Positions 35,083 through 44,593 are shown, counted from the stretch's first letter. The stretch is DNA of 64,000 bases from Nocardioides cavernaquae (GCF_003600895.1 NZ_QYRP01000002.1:868001-932000); one strand, 5' to 3'. Notes: generated by a model not told the origin, from the sequence alone. Numbers and translations are program-made.

Positions 35083-36495
35083 GGTCAGCGCCGCGACGTC
35101 GGTGCTGTCCCGCGCCGCGAAGCGCAACCACTGGTCGTCGAGACCGGGGAACGTGTCGGCCCGTCGCACGGCGACTCCCTGCTCACGGAGCCTGGCGCGG
35201 ATCAGTCGTGCGTCGGGGTGGCGGGCGAGCACGAATGGACCGCGCGGGTCGTCGACGACCGTGAAGCCGTGGGCGCTCAGCGTTGTTGCCATGTCGGCGA
35301 GCTTGCGCGGGAGCTCAGCGCGGACCTCGTCGGCATGGGCGAGGCCGACCGGCGAGAGACAGGTCCGGGCCGCGACCGCAGCGAGCGTGCCGACGGGCCA
35401 GGGGTTCCTTCGGGCAGCGAGGCGGGCGAGCAGGTCGGGGTGGCCGATCAGGTAGCCGATCCGCAGTCCCGCGATCGAGTAGGTCTTGGTGAGGCTGCGC
35501 GCCACCAGGTAGCCCTCGTCGGCGGCCGCACGCCTGGCGAGCGAGTCGACCGGAACGTCGACCGGTTCCACCGCGTCGAGGAACGCTTCGTCCACGAAGA
35601 CCAGGCGGCCGGGGGCGGCCAGCGACTCGATCTCGGAGCGGGGGTGGAGACGGCTCGTCGGGTTCGTCGGGTTGCCGATCACGACCAGGTCCGCGTCACC
35701 TGGGTCGAGGCCGGCCAGCCGGAATCCGCTTGCCTGGTTGAGGATCAGGCGCGCTGGCTCGTGTCCCGCGGCCCGGAGTGCGGCCTCAGGCTCGGTGAAC
35801 TGGGGGTGCACGATCGCCGGGCTGCGCCACGGCTGCTGCGCGACCAGCGTGAATGCCTCCGCCGCTCCGTGGGTGAGCAGCACACTCTCGGGCGCGACAC
35901 CGTGCGCAGCAGCCACCACAGCGGTCGCGGCACGCGGATCCGGGTAGCGCGCCAGGTCCCCGATCGCCTCGCGGAGCGCCTCGGCCAGGAACTCCGGCGG
36001 CTCCTCGCTGTGCACGTTGACCGCGAAGTCGAGCATCCCCCGGGTGACCTCGACATCCCCGTGGTGCCCCAGCTCATATCCGCCGAGACGCCAGGTTTGG
36101 TGTGCCGAGAGGTCAGGTCTGGCGGGCTGAGAGGCCAACAATTGCGCGACCACGACGACCCACCCGTCCGCCTTCACCGGCGAAGCGAGCGGGGTCGCGC
36201 CACAGGCCCGGACCGCGGCCTCGGCGACGCTCGGCGTACCGATGTGGCGGGCGACGGTCGAGCTCGGGTGGTCGACCGGCTGGGTGGCGAGCTCGTCGGC
36301 GGTGAAGTCACGGATCCCGGCCTCGGCGACGACCGCGAGGAGCTGGATGCCGGGGTGGGACGCCCGTGCGTCGATGGTCGCCAGGCACTCGACATCGGTC
36401 AGCGCCAGCCCGTGATCGGCCAGCGCCTTGGCGGCGAGGTCGAGCAGCGCGGACGGCTCCGCCCCCTCGCGCCCGCCGATGCCGAGGACAGTCAT
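35053..36495 (-). CDS. cobC: Fusion: CobE/CbiG-C domain + CobC-like PLP aminotransferase
   Basis: 480 aa. Residues 1-~120 form a CobE/CbiG C-terminal-type domain (MTVLGIGGREGAE, LATIDARASHPGI). From ~140 a class I/II aminotransferase fold appears: LLTHGAAEAFTLVAQ, GNPTNPTSR, VFVDEAFLD, and the PLP-Lys motif ARSLTKTYSIAGLRIGYLIG. Such proteins make (R)-1-amino-2-propanol O-phosphate (threonine-phosphate decarboxylase, CobC/CobD) for the nucleotide loop. Linker residues 121-138 are encoded by an interspersed repeat also present in cobB, cobN and cobG. Overlaps cobB by ATGA. Confidence 0.88.
   Translation of the reverse strand: MTVLGIGGREGAEPSALLDLAAKALADHGLALTDVECLATIDARASHPGIQLLAVVAEAGIRDFTADELATQPVDHPSSTVARHIGTPSVAEAAVRACGATPLASPVKADGWVVVVAQLLASQPARPDLSAHQTWRLGGYELGHHGDVEVTRGMLDFAVNVHSEEPPEFLAEALREAIGDLARYPDPRAATAVVAAAHGVAPESVLLTHGAAEAFTLVAQQPWRSPAIVHPQFTEPEAALRAAGHEPARLILNQASGFRLAGLDPGDADLVVIGNPTNPTSRLHPRSEIESLAAPGRLVFVDEAFLDAVEPVDVPVDSLARRAAADEGYLVARSLTKTYSIAGLRIGYLIGHPDLLARLAARRNPWPVGTLAAVAARTCLSPVGLAHADEVRAELPRKLADMATTLSAHGFTVVDDPRGPFVLARHPDARLIRARLREQGVAVRRADTFPGLDDQWLRFAARDSTDVAALTSALRRTGLV
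36080..36133 (-). repeat. Intragenic ~54-nt repeat, copy in cobC
   Basis: Copy 1 of the B12-gene repeat, read on the minus strand from 36133. It begins CTCTCAGCCCGCC, continues AGACCTGACCTCTCGGC and ends TCTCGGCGG. Aligned by eye without gaps it matches the cobG copy at 46 of 54 positions and the cobB copy at 44 of 54. It encodes residues 121-138 (ASQPARPDLSAHQTWRLG) at the junction between the CobE-like and aminotransferase domains. Confidence 0.9.
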
Positions 36496-37934
36496 GCGGT
36501 GACGCTCGCGGCGTACTCCGTCGCTGCGGCAACCAGGCGCTCCGCGTGCTCCGGGTGCCCGGCCCCGTGCACATGCAGGTACGACGCGTGGACGTTGCCG
36601 CTGACCCAGCCCTCGGTGGCGGGGGTGCCGTCGTGGAGATCCCAGCGCCAGGCCGGGGCGGCCGAGCCGTCGTCGTAGGTGACGGCGGTCTTGTGGAACT
36701 CGTGACCGGTCACTTCCTCACCGGCGCGGACCATCGGGCCATCGACAAGTGCCGTGGCGCGCCGGTAGCCGAGGGTGAGCCGCCTGGTCATCGCGGCGGT
36801 CATCGGGACGACCTCCGCCATCGGCACCCCGTCGAGCGCGCGGCCGAGGTAGAGCAGGCCGGCGCACTCGGCGACGACCGGCCCACCTGCACTGGCGAAG
36901 GCAGCGACATCGGCGAGGAGCTCGGCGTTGGCAGCGAGCGCGTCGAGGTGCATCTCCGGGAAGCCACCGCCGATCACCAGCGCAGACGCGTTGGCGGGCA
37001 GCCGGTCGCCCCGGAGTGGATCAACGGTCACGACCGACGCGTCAGCCGCCGCGATCTGCTCGACGTTCTCGGCGTAGGTGAAGGAGAAGGCCGGGCCACC
37101 GAAGACGGCGACGACCGGGCCACCATTGCTGGCCTCTCGGCCCGCCAAACCTGGCCCCTCGGCGCGCAAGGCCTGGCCTCTCGGCGGGGAGGGAGACCAG
37201 GGATCGGCGTCGAGGTCGGGGGCGGCGGCAGCCAGGGAGAGGAGCAGGTCGAGGTCGACGTGGGCACCGATCAGATCGGCCAGCGCGGAGACGGCGGCGA
37301 CTGCTTCGGGGGTGCGCTCAGCGACCGGGATCAGGCCGAGGTGGCGCGACGGGACGACGATCTCGGGCAGGCGCGGGACGACGCCGAGGATCGGCACGCC
37401 GACGATGGAGGCGCGGACCTCGGCCTCGTGCCGGGGAGAGGCCACGTTGTTGAGGATGACCCCGGCGACACGGACGTCAGCGTCGTACGTGGTGAAGCCG
37501 TGGACGACCGCACCGACCGAGCGGGAGGCGGCGGCGCAGTCGACGACCAGCACCACGGGGGCCGCAACGAGCCGCGCGACGTGGGCAGTCGAGGAGAAGC
37601 CGGAGCCGCCGAGCTGACCGTCGAACAGGCCCATGACGCCCTCGATCACGGCGACATCCGCCAGCGACGGGGTGGAGGCACCGTGCAGCAGCAGCGGCAC
37701 GATCCGCCCCTCGCCCTGGAGCATCGGGTCGAGGTTGCGACCGACCCGCCCTGCGGCCAGGCCGTGATACGAGGGGTCGATGTAGTCGGGCCCGACCTTG
37801 TGCGGCGACACCTTCAGCCCCCGCGCACGCAGCGCGGCCATCAGCCCGGTGGCGATCATCGTCTTGCCGTGGCCACTCCCCGGAGCGGCCACGACAAAGC
37901 GAGGAAGTCGCGTCACCACGCCCTCACCATTCAA
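36492..37934 (-). CDS. cobB: Cobyrinate a,c-diamide synthase (hydrogenobyrinate type)
   Basis: 480 aa glutamine-dependent amidotransferase that amidates the a and c side chains of the corrin ring. N-terminal ATPase domain with P-loop APGSGHGKT (residues 17-25) and KVGPDYIDPSYHGLAAGR. C-terminal class I GATase domain with nucleophile Cys357 (VVAECAGLLYLG). The region between, residues ~249-267, is encoded by a repeat element on the opposite strand. Start ATG at 37934 overlaps cobO by 11 bases; GTG at 37916 is an alternative. Confidence 0.94.
   Translation of the reverse strand: MNGEGVVTRLPRFVVAAPGSGHGKTMIATGLMAALRARGLKVSPHKVGPDYIDPSYHGLAAGRVGRNLDPMLQGEGRIVPLLLHGASTPSLADVAVIEGVMGLFDGQLGGSGFSSTAHVARLVAAPVVLVVDCAAASRSVGAVVHGFTTYDADVRVAGVILNNVASPRHEAEVRASIVGVPILGVVPRLPEIVVPSRHLGLIPVAERTPEAVAAVSALADLIGAHVDLDLLLSLAAAAPDLDADPWSPSPPRGQALRAEGPGLAGREASNGGPVVAVFGGPAFSFTYAENVEQIAAADASVVTVDPLRGDRLPANASALVIGGGFPEMHLDALAANAELLADVAAFASAGGPVVAECAGLLYLGRALDGVPMAEVVPMTAAMTRRLTLGYRRATALVDGPMVRAGEEVTGHEFHKTAVTYDDGSAAPAWRWDLHDGTPATEGWVSGNVHASYLHVHGAGHPEHAERLVAAATEYAASVTA
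37134..37187 (+). repeat. Intragenic ~54-nt repeat, copy in cobB (antisense to gene)
   Basis: Copy 2, on the plus strand, opposite to cobB transcription. Begins CTCTCGGCCCGCC and ends CTCTCGGCGG. Same 54-base length as the others but here read as its complement, giving Pro/Arg/Gly-rich residues ~249-267 (PPRGQALRAEGPGLAGRE) between the ATPase and GATase domains. Confidence 0.85.
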
Positions 37935-38538
37935 TGCCTCGCTGGCCCTTCTGGCCCGCGTCCATCGGATGCTTGATCTTGGTCATCTCGGTGACCAGGT
38001 CGGCCACCTCGATGATCTCGGGTGCGACGTTGCGACCGGTGATGACGACGTGCTGGTGGCCCGGGCGGTTCTTCAGGAAGTCAGCGACCTCCGCCGCGTC
38101 GATCCATCCCCACTTCACCGGGTAGGCGAACTCGTCGAGGATGTAGAGGTCATGCTCCTCCGCCAGCATGCGGCGCTTGATCTCCTCCCAACCGTCGCGC
38201 GCGACCTGGGCGTGGTCCTCGTCCTCGCCCTTCTTGCGCGACCACGACCACCCGTCGCCCATCTTGTTCCACTGGACGGGGCCGCCAGCGCCAGTCTCCT
38301 CGTGCAGCTTGCCGAGGGCGACGTAGGCGGCTTCCTCGCCGACCTTCCACTTCGCCGACTTCACGAACTGGAAGACCGCGACGTTCCAGCCCTGGTTCCA
38401 GCCACGGAGGCCGAGGCCGAAGGCAGCCGTCGACTTCCCCTTGTTCTCACCGGTGTGGACCATCAGCAACGGCCGGTTGCGGCGCTGACGCGTGGTCAGG
38501 CCGTCGTCGGGGACGGTTTCGGGAACTCCCTTTGGCAT
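37924..38538 (-). CDS. cobO: Cob(I)yrinic acid a,c-diamide adenosyltransferase
   Basis: 204 aa CobA/CobO/BtuR family. P-loop-like GENKGKST at residues 30-37, conserved FGLGLRGWNQGW, ILDEFAYPVKWGW, and VVITGRNVAPEIIEVADLVTEM. Transfers the adenosyl group of ATP to reduced cobalt. The C-terminus HPMDAGQKGQRGIEW is the usual family ending. Start ATG overlaps the chelatase stop (TGATG). Confidence 0.96.
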   Translation of the reverse strand: MPKGVPETVPDDGLTTRQRRNRPLLMVHTGENKGKSTAAFGLGLRGWNQGWNVAVFQFVKSAKWKVGEEAAYVALGKLHEETGAGGPVQWNKMGDGWSWSRKKGEDEDHAQVARDGWEEIKRRMLAEEHDLYILDEFAYPVKWGWIDAAEVADFLKNRPGHQHVVITGRNVAPEIIEVADLVTEMTKIKHPMDAGQKGQRGIEW

Positions 38539-40628
38539 CAGGCTGCACCCTTCTTCTCGTTCACGATGTTCTTGAGGGTGGACGCAGCGACCTCGCCGAG
38601 CGGCAGGTGGTCGGCGCCGAGACGGACAGCCAGGTCCTGCGCCAGCCCGAGGCGTACGACGGCGCGCTGGTCCTCGGCGTCGACGACGACCCAGGGGGTG
38701 CCGTGGGTTCCGAGCAGGTCGGCCGTGCGCTGGGCACGGGACAGCGCGCCCTTGCCGGAGGTCGCGCGGCCGTCCGTCACGAGTACGACGAGGGGCCGGC
38801 GCTGCGGGTCGCGCGCGCGTTCGCGGCGTACCACCTGCTCGGCGGCGACAAGTGCCTCGGCCAGCGGCGTGCGGCCACCGGTCGGGACATCGCCGAGCAT
38901 GCGCTCCGCGCGGTCGACGGAGCTGGTCGGCTCGAGCGCGACCGTGGCCTTGTCACCACCGAAGGTCACCACGGCGACCTTGTCGCGGCGCTGGTAGGCG
39001 TCGAGCAGCAGGCTGACCACCGCGGTCTTGATCTCCTTGACCCGGCGGGCGGCGCCCATCGAGCCGGAGGTGTCGACCACGAAGACGACGAGGTTGCCCT
39101 CCTTGCCCTCCTTCAGCGAGCGCCGGAGGTGCTCGGGTCGCAGGCTGACGCCCGGCGTGGACTGGTCCACCGCCGAGGCGAGCAGGGTGCCCGTCACGGA
39201 GAGGCCCTGGCCCTGCGGGTTCTTCAGCGGTACGGCGCGCAGGTGACGGCCGACCGCGGTGATCGCGGTGCTGCGGCGGCCGGTGACCCCCTGCCCGACG
39301 CGGTCGACGGTGAGCAACCGGGCGGCGTACGGGGTGCCGGCGACCTCGCGGGTGCGCTCGGCGGCGTCGTTGCTCAGGTCCGTGCCGCGGTCCTTCGGCT
39401 CGCGGGCTTCGGGGGGCTGCGGGGCGGAGGACTGGGGAGGGTTCTGCGGGAGCTCGACATCTGTTGAGCTGTCCGGAGCCTCGACGGATGTTGAGGTCGC
39501 GGGCGACCCTTCCGGAGAACCCTCATCCCCACCATCGGGGCCACCCTCCGGGCCACCGTCGGGGCCAGCGTCGGGGTCGGTCGGGTCCGGGTCCGGCTCA
39601 TCGTCGGGCGACTCGGGGGCGTGCTCGTCGAGCAGCTCCTCGAGGTCGGCGCCGGAGTCGTGCGAGTCGAACGGGTTGCGCCGGCGGCGGTGCGGGAGCG
39701 CCAGCCGGGCGGCCACACGGACGTCCTCAGCAGTGACCACGGTGCGACCGCACCAGGCCGCGTGGGCGACAGCGGTGCGGGCGGTGACCAGGTCGCCACG
39801 AAGACCGTCGACGTCATAGGCAGCACAGAGGGTCGCGATCTGGAGCAGCACCTCATCCGGCAGCTCGACCGACGGCAGCAGCGTCTGAGCGGCTGAGATC
39901 CGCGCGGCCACATCCGCATCGGCCGGACCGTGCTTGGCGACGAACGCCTCCGGGTCGGCCTCGAACGCCATCCGCGATCGGATCACCTCGACGCGCGACT
40001 CGGGGTCACGCGAGGCAGCAACATCCACGGCCAGCCCGAAGCGGTCCAGCAGCTGCGGACGGAGCTCGCCCTCCTCGGGGTTCATCGTGCCGACGAGCAC
40101 GAAGCGCGCCTCGTGGGTGACCGAGACGGCCTCGCGCTCGACGCGTGCACGGCCCATGGCCGCGGCATCCAGGAGCGAGTCGACCAGGTGGTCGGGCAGC
40201 AGGTTGACCTCGTCGACGTACAGCAGGCCGCGGTGGGCGCGGGCGAGCAGGCCGGGCTCGAAGGCGACCTCGCCGGAGGCGACCAGCTTGTCGAGGTGCA
40301 GCGAGCCGACGACACGGTCCTCGGACGCACCGACCGGCAGCTCCACGAGCGCTACGGGCCGCTCGACGACAACGGAACCGTGGACAGCGACGTCCGGGCA
40401 GGACAGGTCAGGAGCGTCCGGCGCGCAGGAGAACCGGCAGCCGTCGATCACGGAGAGGGGCGGCAGCACCGAGGCCAGGCCCCGGACCATCGTCGACTTC
40501 GCGGTGCCCTTCTCGCCGCGGACCAGCACGCCACCGATGGCGGGGCTCACGACGGCCAGCGAGAGCGCAAGGCCGAGGTCGTCCTGGCCGACGACGGCGG
40601 AGAAGGGGAAGACCGTCGAGTCGCTCAT
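38538..40628 (-). CDS. Fused ChlI/ChlD-type chelatase (AAA + VWA) for cobalt insertion
   Basis: 696 aa. N-terminal AAA+ ChlI-type module with Walker A GEKGTAKST (residues 38-46), Walker B LLYVDEVNLLPDHLVD, and GTMNPEEGELRPQLLDRFG. A ~100-residue acidic/Pro/Gly linker (DEPDPDPTDPDAGPDGG-type) follows. The C-terminal VWA domain has the MIDAS motif DTSGSMG and TDGR. In actinobacterial B12 operons this single protein is thought to replace CobS and CobT beside CobN; that role is inferred from context. Start ATG 40628 overlaps the cobN stop (ATGA). Confidence 0.92.
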   Translation of the reverse strand: MSDSTVFPFSAVVGQDDLGLALSLAVVSPAIGGVLVRGEKGTAKSTMVRGLASVLPPLSVIDGCRFSCAPDAPDLSCPDVAVHGSVVVERPVALVELPVGASEDRVVGSLHLDKLVASGEVAFEPGLLARAHRGLLYVDEVNLLPDHLVDSLLDAAAMGRARVEREAVSVTHEARFVLVGTMNPEEGELRPQLLDRFGLAVDVAASRDPESRVEVIRSRMAFEADPEAFVAKHGPADADVAARISAAQTLLPSVELPDEVLLQIATLCAAYDVDGLRGDLVTARTAVAHAAWCGRTVVTAEDVRVAARLALPHRRRRNPFDSHDSGADLEELLDEHAPESPDDEPDPDPTDPDAGPDGGPEGGPDGGDEGSPEGSPATSTSVEAPDSSTDVELPQNPPQSSAPQPPEAREPKDRGTDLSNDAAERTREVAGTPYAARLLTVDRVGQGVTGRRSTAITAVGRHLRAVPLKNPQGQGLSVTGTLLASAVDQSTPGVSLRPEHLRRSLKEGKEGNLVVFVVDTSGSMGAARRVKEIKTAVVSLLLDAYQRRDKVAVVTFGGDKATVALEPTSSVDRAERMLGDVPTGGRTPLAEALVAAEQVVRRERARDPQRRPLVVLVTDGRATSGKGALSRAQRTADLLGTHGTPWVVVDAEDQRAVVRLGLAQDLAVRLGADHLPLGEVAASTLKNIVNEKKGAA

Positions 40629-43600
40629 GACTGCGACCGACCCTCGATCTCGCCCTCGGTCTCGAGCATGATCTCCGCGAGCGCCTGCTTCATCTCCGCC
40701 GACGGCTGCTCCCACAGGCCACGAGCCTGCGCCTCGAGCAGTCGTTCGGCCATGCCGTGCAGCGCCCAGGGGTTCGCCTCTTCGAGGAACGCACGGTTCT
40801 CCTCATCGAGCACATAGGTCTCGGTGAGCTTCTCGTACATCCAGTCGGCGATGACGCCCGTGGTGGCGTCGTACCCGAAGAGGTAGTCGACGGTCGCGGC
40901 CATCTCGAACGCGCCCTTGTAGCCGTGGCGACGCATCGCCTCGATCCAGCGCGGGTTCACGACACGAGCGCGGAAGACGCGGGACGTCTCCTCGACCAGC
41001 GTGCGGGTGCGGACCGACTCGGGACGGGTCGAGTCACCGATGTACGCCGCGGGGGCCGTGCCCGTGAGCGCACGAACGGTGGCGACCATGCCGCCGTGGT
41101 ACTGGAAGTAGTCGTCCGAGTCGGCGATGTCGTGCTCGCGGGTGTCGGTGTTCTTGGCCGCCACCGCGATGCGCCGGTACGCCGTCTCCATGGCGTCGCG
41201 GGCCGGCTCTCCGTGCAGGTCGCGACCGTAGGCGTAGCCACCCCAGGTCGTGTAGACCTCGGCCAGGTCGGCGTCGGTGCGCCAGTCCTTGGAGTCGATC
41301 AGCTGCAGCAGGCCGGCGCCGTACGTGCCCGGCTTGGAGCCGAAGATCCGGCTGGTGGCGTCACGCTCTCCAACACCCGAGGCGAGGTCGGCCTGGACAT
41401 GGGCCCGGACGTAGTTGTCCTCAGCGCTCTCCTCCGCGGACGAGGCGATGCGGACGGCGTCGTCCAGCATGGAGACGACGTGCGGGAAGGCGTCGCGGAA
41501 GAAGCCGGAGATGCGCATCGTGACGTCGACGCGCGGCCGGCCGAGCTCCTCCAGGGAGATCGCCTCGAGGTGGGTGACGCGACGCGAGGCCTCGTCCCAG
41601 ACAGGGCGAACGCCCAGCAGGGCAAGGCACTCGGCGATGTCGTCACCGGAGGTGCGCATGGCCGACGTGCCCCACATGGAGAGGCCGACCGACTTCGGGT
41701 AGGCGCCGGTGTCGGCCTTGTGGCGCTCGAGGAGCGAGTCGGCCAGCAGCTGGCCGGTCTCCCACGCGAGCTGCGACGGGATCGCCTTCGGGTCGACGGA
41801 GTAGAAGTTGCGACCGGTCGGCAGCACGTTGACCAGGCCACGCAGCGGCGAACCGCTCGGGCCGGCCGGCACGAAGCCACCACGCAGCGCGTTGACGATG
41901 TTGTCCAGCTCGTCCGTGGTCTTGTCCATGCGCGGGGAGACCTCGGCGATGGCGAACTCCAGCACACGCCTGACCTCGACCGCGTCGGAGTCCGCGGGGA
42001 TCAGTTCGAGAGCCTTGTCGATCGCGGAGTCGGACCAGCCGCCCGCGTCAATGGTCGAGATGAGCTCGCGAGCGATCGCCTCGAACTTGTCGGCACCCTT
42101 GCGGTCGCGAGCGTCCTCGTCGAGGCCGAGCGCCTCGCGCAGGCCGACGACGTGGCGGTTGCCGCCCCAGAGCTGGCGGGCCCGCAGCACCGCGAGGACC
42201 AGGTCGATCTTCGGCTCGCCGGCCGGGGCCTGGCCCAGGACGTGCAGGCCGTCGCGGATCTGGGAGTCCTTGATCTCGCAGAGCCAGCCGTCGATCTGCA
42301 TGATGATGTCGTCGAAGCGCTCTTCGTCCGGCTTGTCGATCAGGCCGAGCTCGCGGTCCATCTTCGCCGCCTGGAGCAGCGTCCAGATCTTGCCCTGGAG
42401 CGCCGGCACCTTGGCCGGGTCCATCGTTGCGACGTTGCCGTATTCATCGAGCAGCTGCTCCAGCCGCGAGATGTCGCCGTAGGACTCCGCGCGCGCCATC
42501 GGCGGCACCAGGTGGTCGACGAGCGTGGCGTGCGCGCGGCGCTTGGCCTGCGTGCCCTCGCCCGGGTCGTTGACGAGGAACGGGTAGATCAGCGGCAGGT
42601 CGCCGAGGATCGCGTCAGGCGCGCAGTCGGCGGAGAGACCGGCGTTCTTGCCCGGGGTCCACTCGAGGTTGCCGTGCTTGCCGAGGTGGATGATCGCATC
42701 GGCACCCCAGCCGCCCTCGCTCTCGGGAGCTTCGAGCCAGCGGTAGGCAGCCATGTAGTGGTGGCTCGGCGGCAGGTCGCCGTCGTGGTAGATCGCGATC
42801 GGGTTCTCGCCGAAGCCGCGCGGCGGCTGCACGAGCACGACGATGTTCTGGCTCTGGATGGCAGCGAGGATGATGTCGCCGCCATCCTTGCCCCCGTCCT
42901 TGGCAGCGTCGACGAAGAGGGAGCCCGGTGCCTCGCCCCAGTGCTCGACCATGTCGTCGCGCAGACCGGACGGGACCTTCTCGAACCACTTCTTGTAGGT
43001 GGCCGCAGGCACGCGGTTGGTGTTGGCGTCGAGCTGGCCCTGGGTCAGCCAGTTCTCGTCGTAGCCACCGGCCGCGATCAGCGCGTGGATCAGGGCGTCG
43101 CCGTCCTTCTCCTTGACGCCGGGGAGCTGGTCCGCACCGACCCAGCCCTCGTCCGAGAGCCGCTGCAGCAGCGCCATCGCCGAGGCACCGGTGTCGAGCC
43201 CGACCGCGTTGCCGATGCGGGCGTGCTTGGTCGGGTAGGCCGACAGCACCAGCGCGATGCGGTGGTCCGCAGGATCGATGTGGCGCAGGCGGCCGTGGCC
43301 GATCGCAAGACCGGCGACGCGGAGAGCGCGCTCCGGATCCGCGACGTACGCCGGGAGGCCCTCCTTGTCGAACTCCTTGAAGGAGAACGGCACGGTGATG
43401 ATGCGGCCGTCGAACTCGGGCACGGCGACCTGGGTCGCTGCGTCGAACGGCGAGACGCCCTCGTCGCTCTCCTCCCACGTCGCGCGGGAGGAGGTCAGGC
43501 AGAGCGCCTGCAGGATCGGGCGGTTCAGGTTGGCCAGCGCGCCGGCGTCCCAGGCCTCGTCGTCGCCGCCGGCCTGGGCCTTGGCGGGCGTGGTGCCACC

Positions 43601-44299
43601 GGCCGCGAGCACGGTGGTCACGATGACGTCGGCCTCGGCGAGTGCCTCGAGCAGCGTGGCGTCGGCATCGCGGAGTGACGCACACCAGATCGGGAGGGCG
43701 ACGCCGCCCTTGGCCTCGATCGCGTCGCAGAGCACCTCGACGAACTCGGTGTTCCCGGACATCTGGTGGGCGCGGTAGTAGAGCACCGCCACCTTCGCCG
43801 AATGGTCAAGATTGGTGCGCCCAGAGGTCAGGTTTGGCGCGTCGAGAGGTCGGGCCTGGCGCTCGAGCCGCCCCCACGCCGGCGACGCGGCCGGCGCGTC
43901 GAAGCCCTCGCCGGTCAGCAGCACGGTGTCGGAGAGGAAGCGCGCCAGGTGCGCGAGGTTGGCCGGGCCACCGTGGGCCAGGTAGGCGTGCGCCTGCGCA
44001 GCGACTCCGGCAGGCACGGTCGAGTGGCCCATCAGGTCGGCGTCGGGCGCCTGCTCACCGGTCAGGACGACGACCGGCTTGCCGCTCGCCAGAAGGGCAT
44101 CGAGGCCCTCGGCCCAGGCCTGGCGGCCACCGAGCAGGCGTACGACGACGAGCTCGGCGCCGTCGAGCAGATCGGGAAGGTCCGCCAGCGCGAGCCGCGC
44201 AGGGTTGGAGTAGCGCCACTCGACAGTGCCTTCGTCGGTGACGTTGGCAGCGCGGGCGCTCATCAGGTCCGTGTCGGAAGTCGACAGGAGCAGCAGCAC
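40625..44299 (-). CDS. cobN: Cobaltochelatase large subunit CobN
   Basis: 1224 aa, normal CobN length. Inserts cobalt into hydrogenobyrinic a,c-diamide with the ChlI/D-type ATPase downstream. Family blocks: LYYRAHQMSGNTEFVEVLC, VLSAYPTKHARIGNAVGLDTGASAM (motif SAYPTKHARIGNAVGLDT), HLGKHGNLEWTPGKN, GLSMWGTSAMRTSGDDIAE, RHGYKGAFEMAATVDYLFGYDATT. Start GTG at 44297-44299 is preceded by GGAAGAGG. Residues 151-168 are encoded by a repeat element. First gene behind the second cobalamin riboswitch. Confidence 0.96.
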   Translation of the reverse strand: MLLLLSTSDTDLMSARAANVTDEGTVEWRYSNPARLALADLPDLLDGAELVVVRLLGGRQAWAEGLDALLASGKPVVVLTGEQAPDADLMGHSTVPAGVAAQAHAYLAHGGPANLAHLARFLSDTVLLTGEGFDAPAASPAWGRLERQARPLDAPNLTSGRTNLDHSAKVAVLYYRAHQMSGNTEFVEVLCDAIEAKGGVALPIWCASLRDADATLLEALAEADVIVTTVLAAGGTTPAKAQAGGDDEAWDAGALANLNRPILQALCLTSSRATWEESDEGVSPFDAATQVAVPEFDGRIITVPFSFKEFDKEGLPAYVADPERALRVAGLAIGHGRLRHIDPADHRIALVLSAYPTKHARIGNAVGLDTGASAMALLQRLSDEGWVGADQLPGVKEKDGDALIHALIAAGGYDENWLTQGQLDANTNRVPAATYKKWFEKVPSGLRDDMVEHWGEAPGSLFVDAAKDGGKDGGDIILAAIQSQNIVVLVQPPRGFGENPIAIYHDGDLPPSHHYMAAYRWLEAPESEGGWGADAIIHLGKHGNLEWTPGKNAGLSADCAPDAILGDLPLIYPFLVNDPGEGTQAKRRAHATLVDHLVPPMARAESYGDISRLEQLLDEYGNVATMDPAKVPALQGKIWTLLQAAKMDRELGLIDKPDEERFDDIIMQIDGWLCEIKDSQIRDGLHVLGQAPAGEPKIDLVLAVLRARQLWGGNRHVVGLREALGLDEDARDRKGADKFEAIARELISTIDAGGWSDSAIDKALELIPADSDAVEVRRVLEFAIAEVSPRMDKTTDELDNIVNALRGGFVPAGPSGSPLRGLVNVLPTGRNFYSVDPKAIPSQLAWETGQLLADSLLERHKADTGAYPKSVGLSMWGTSAMRTSGDDIAECLALLGVRPVWDEASRRVTHLEAISLEELGRPRVDVTMRISGFFRDAFPHVVSMLDDAVRIASSAEESAEDNYVRAHVQADLASGVGERDATSRIFGSKPGTYGAGLLQLIDSKDWRTDADLAEVYTTWGGYAYGRDLHGEPARDAMETAYRRIAVAAKNTDTREHDIADSDDYFQYHGGMVATVRALTGTAPAAYIGDSTRPESVRTRTLVEETSRVFRARVVNPRWIEAMRRHGYKGAFEMAATVDYLFGYDATTGVIADWMYEKLTETYVLDEENRAFLEEANPWALHGMAERLLEAQARGLWEQPSAEMKQALAEIMLETEGEIEGRSQS
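43795..43848 (-). repeat. Intragenic ~54-nt repeat, copy in cobN
   Basis: Copy 3, minus strand from 43848. Begins CTCTCGACGCGCC and ends CCATTCGGCGA. Matches the cobG copy at 49 of 54 positions (aligned by eye). Encodes residues 151-168 (PLDAPNLTSGRTNLDHSA), between the N-terminal ~140-residue domain of CobN and its main body. Confidence 0.9.
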
Positions 44300-44345
44300 G
44301 GGAATCCTCTTCCTGGGGTGTCCTCGCCCCGGGTTCAGGGTTTTG

Positions 44346-44460
44346 GGTGACGGGAGTTCCTGACTCGGCCGCGTTGCTCACGCGGCGTACACAGTGGCGG
44401 GACCGTGCCGGAATCACACCGGCTTCCTCCGCGTGTCACCTTCAACTTCGGGCGGGCACC
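44346..44460 (-). promoter_or_regulatory. Cobalamin riboswitch controlling the cobN operon
   Basis: On the minus strand: GAAGCCGGTGTGATTCCGGC, then GGTCCCGCCACTGT, a hairpin ACGCCGCGTGAGCAACGCGG, and the B12 box GAGTCAGGAACTC (44353-44365). This is the standard cobalamin riboswitch order, compact form. About 50 bases separate it from the cobN GTG. It should repress cobN, chelatase, cobO, cobB and cobC when B12 is plentiful. It does not face the divergent cobG. Confidence 0.95.
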
Positions 44461-44593
44461 CGGACGGGCGCACGCCCGACGAGCATAAACCGGGCGCGGG
44501 CGGGCCTCAGACCGTCACCAGATGGCAGTCGCTCCGCCCCCGCGTACCAGCGCTGCTGCAGGCTGAGCGCGGCCCGCGCCCGAGGACGTAGCC

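Noticed and set aside
40757..43678. 973-codon open frame on the plus strand opposite cobN
   Set aside because: It is a shadow of cobN: composition is Val/Arg/Asp-rich antisense translation of a conserved gene, with no family motif.
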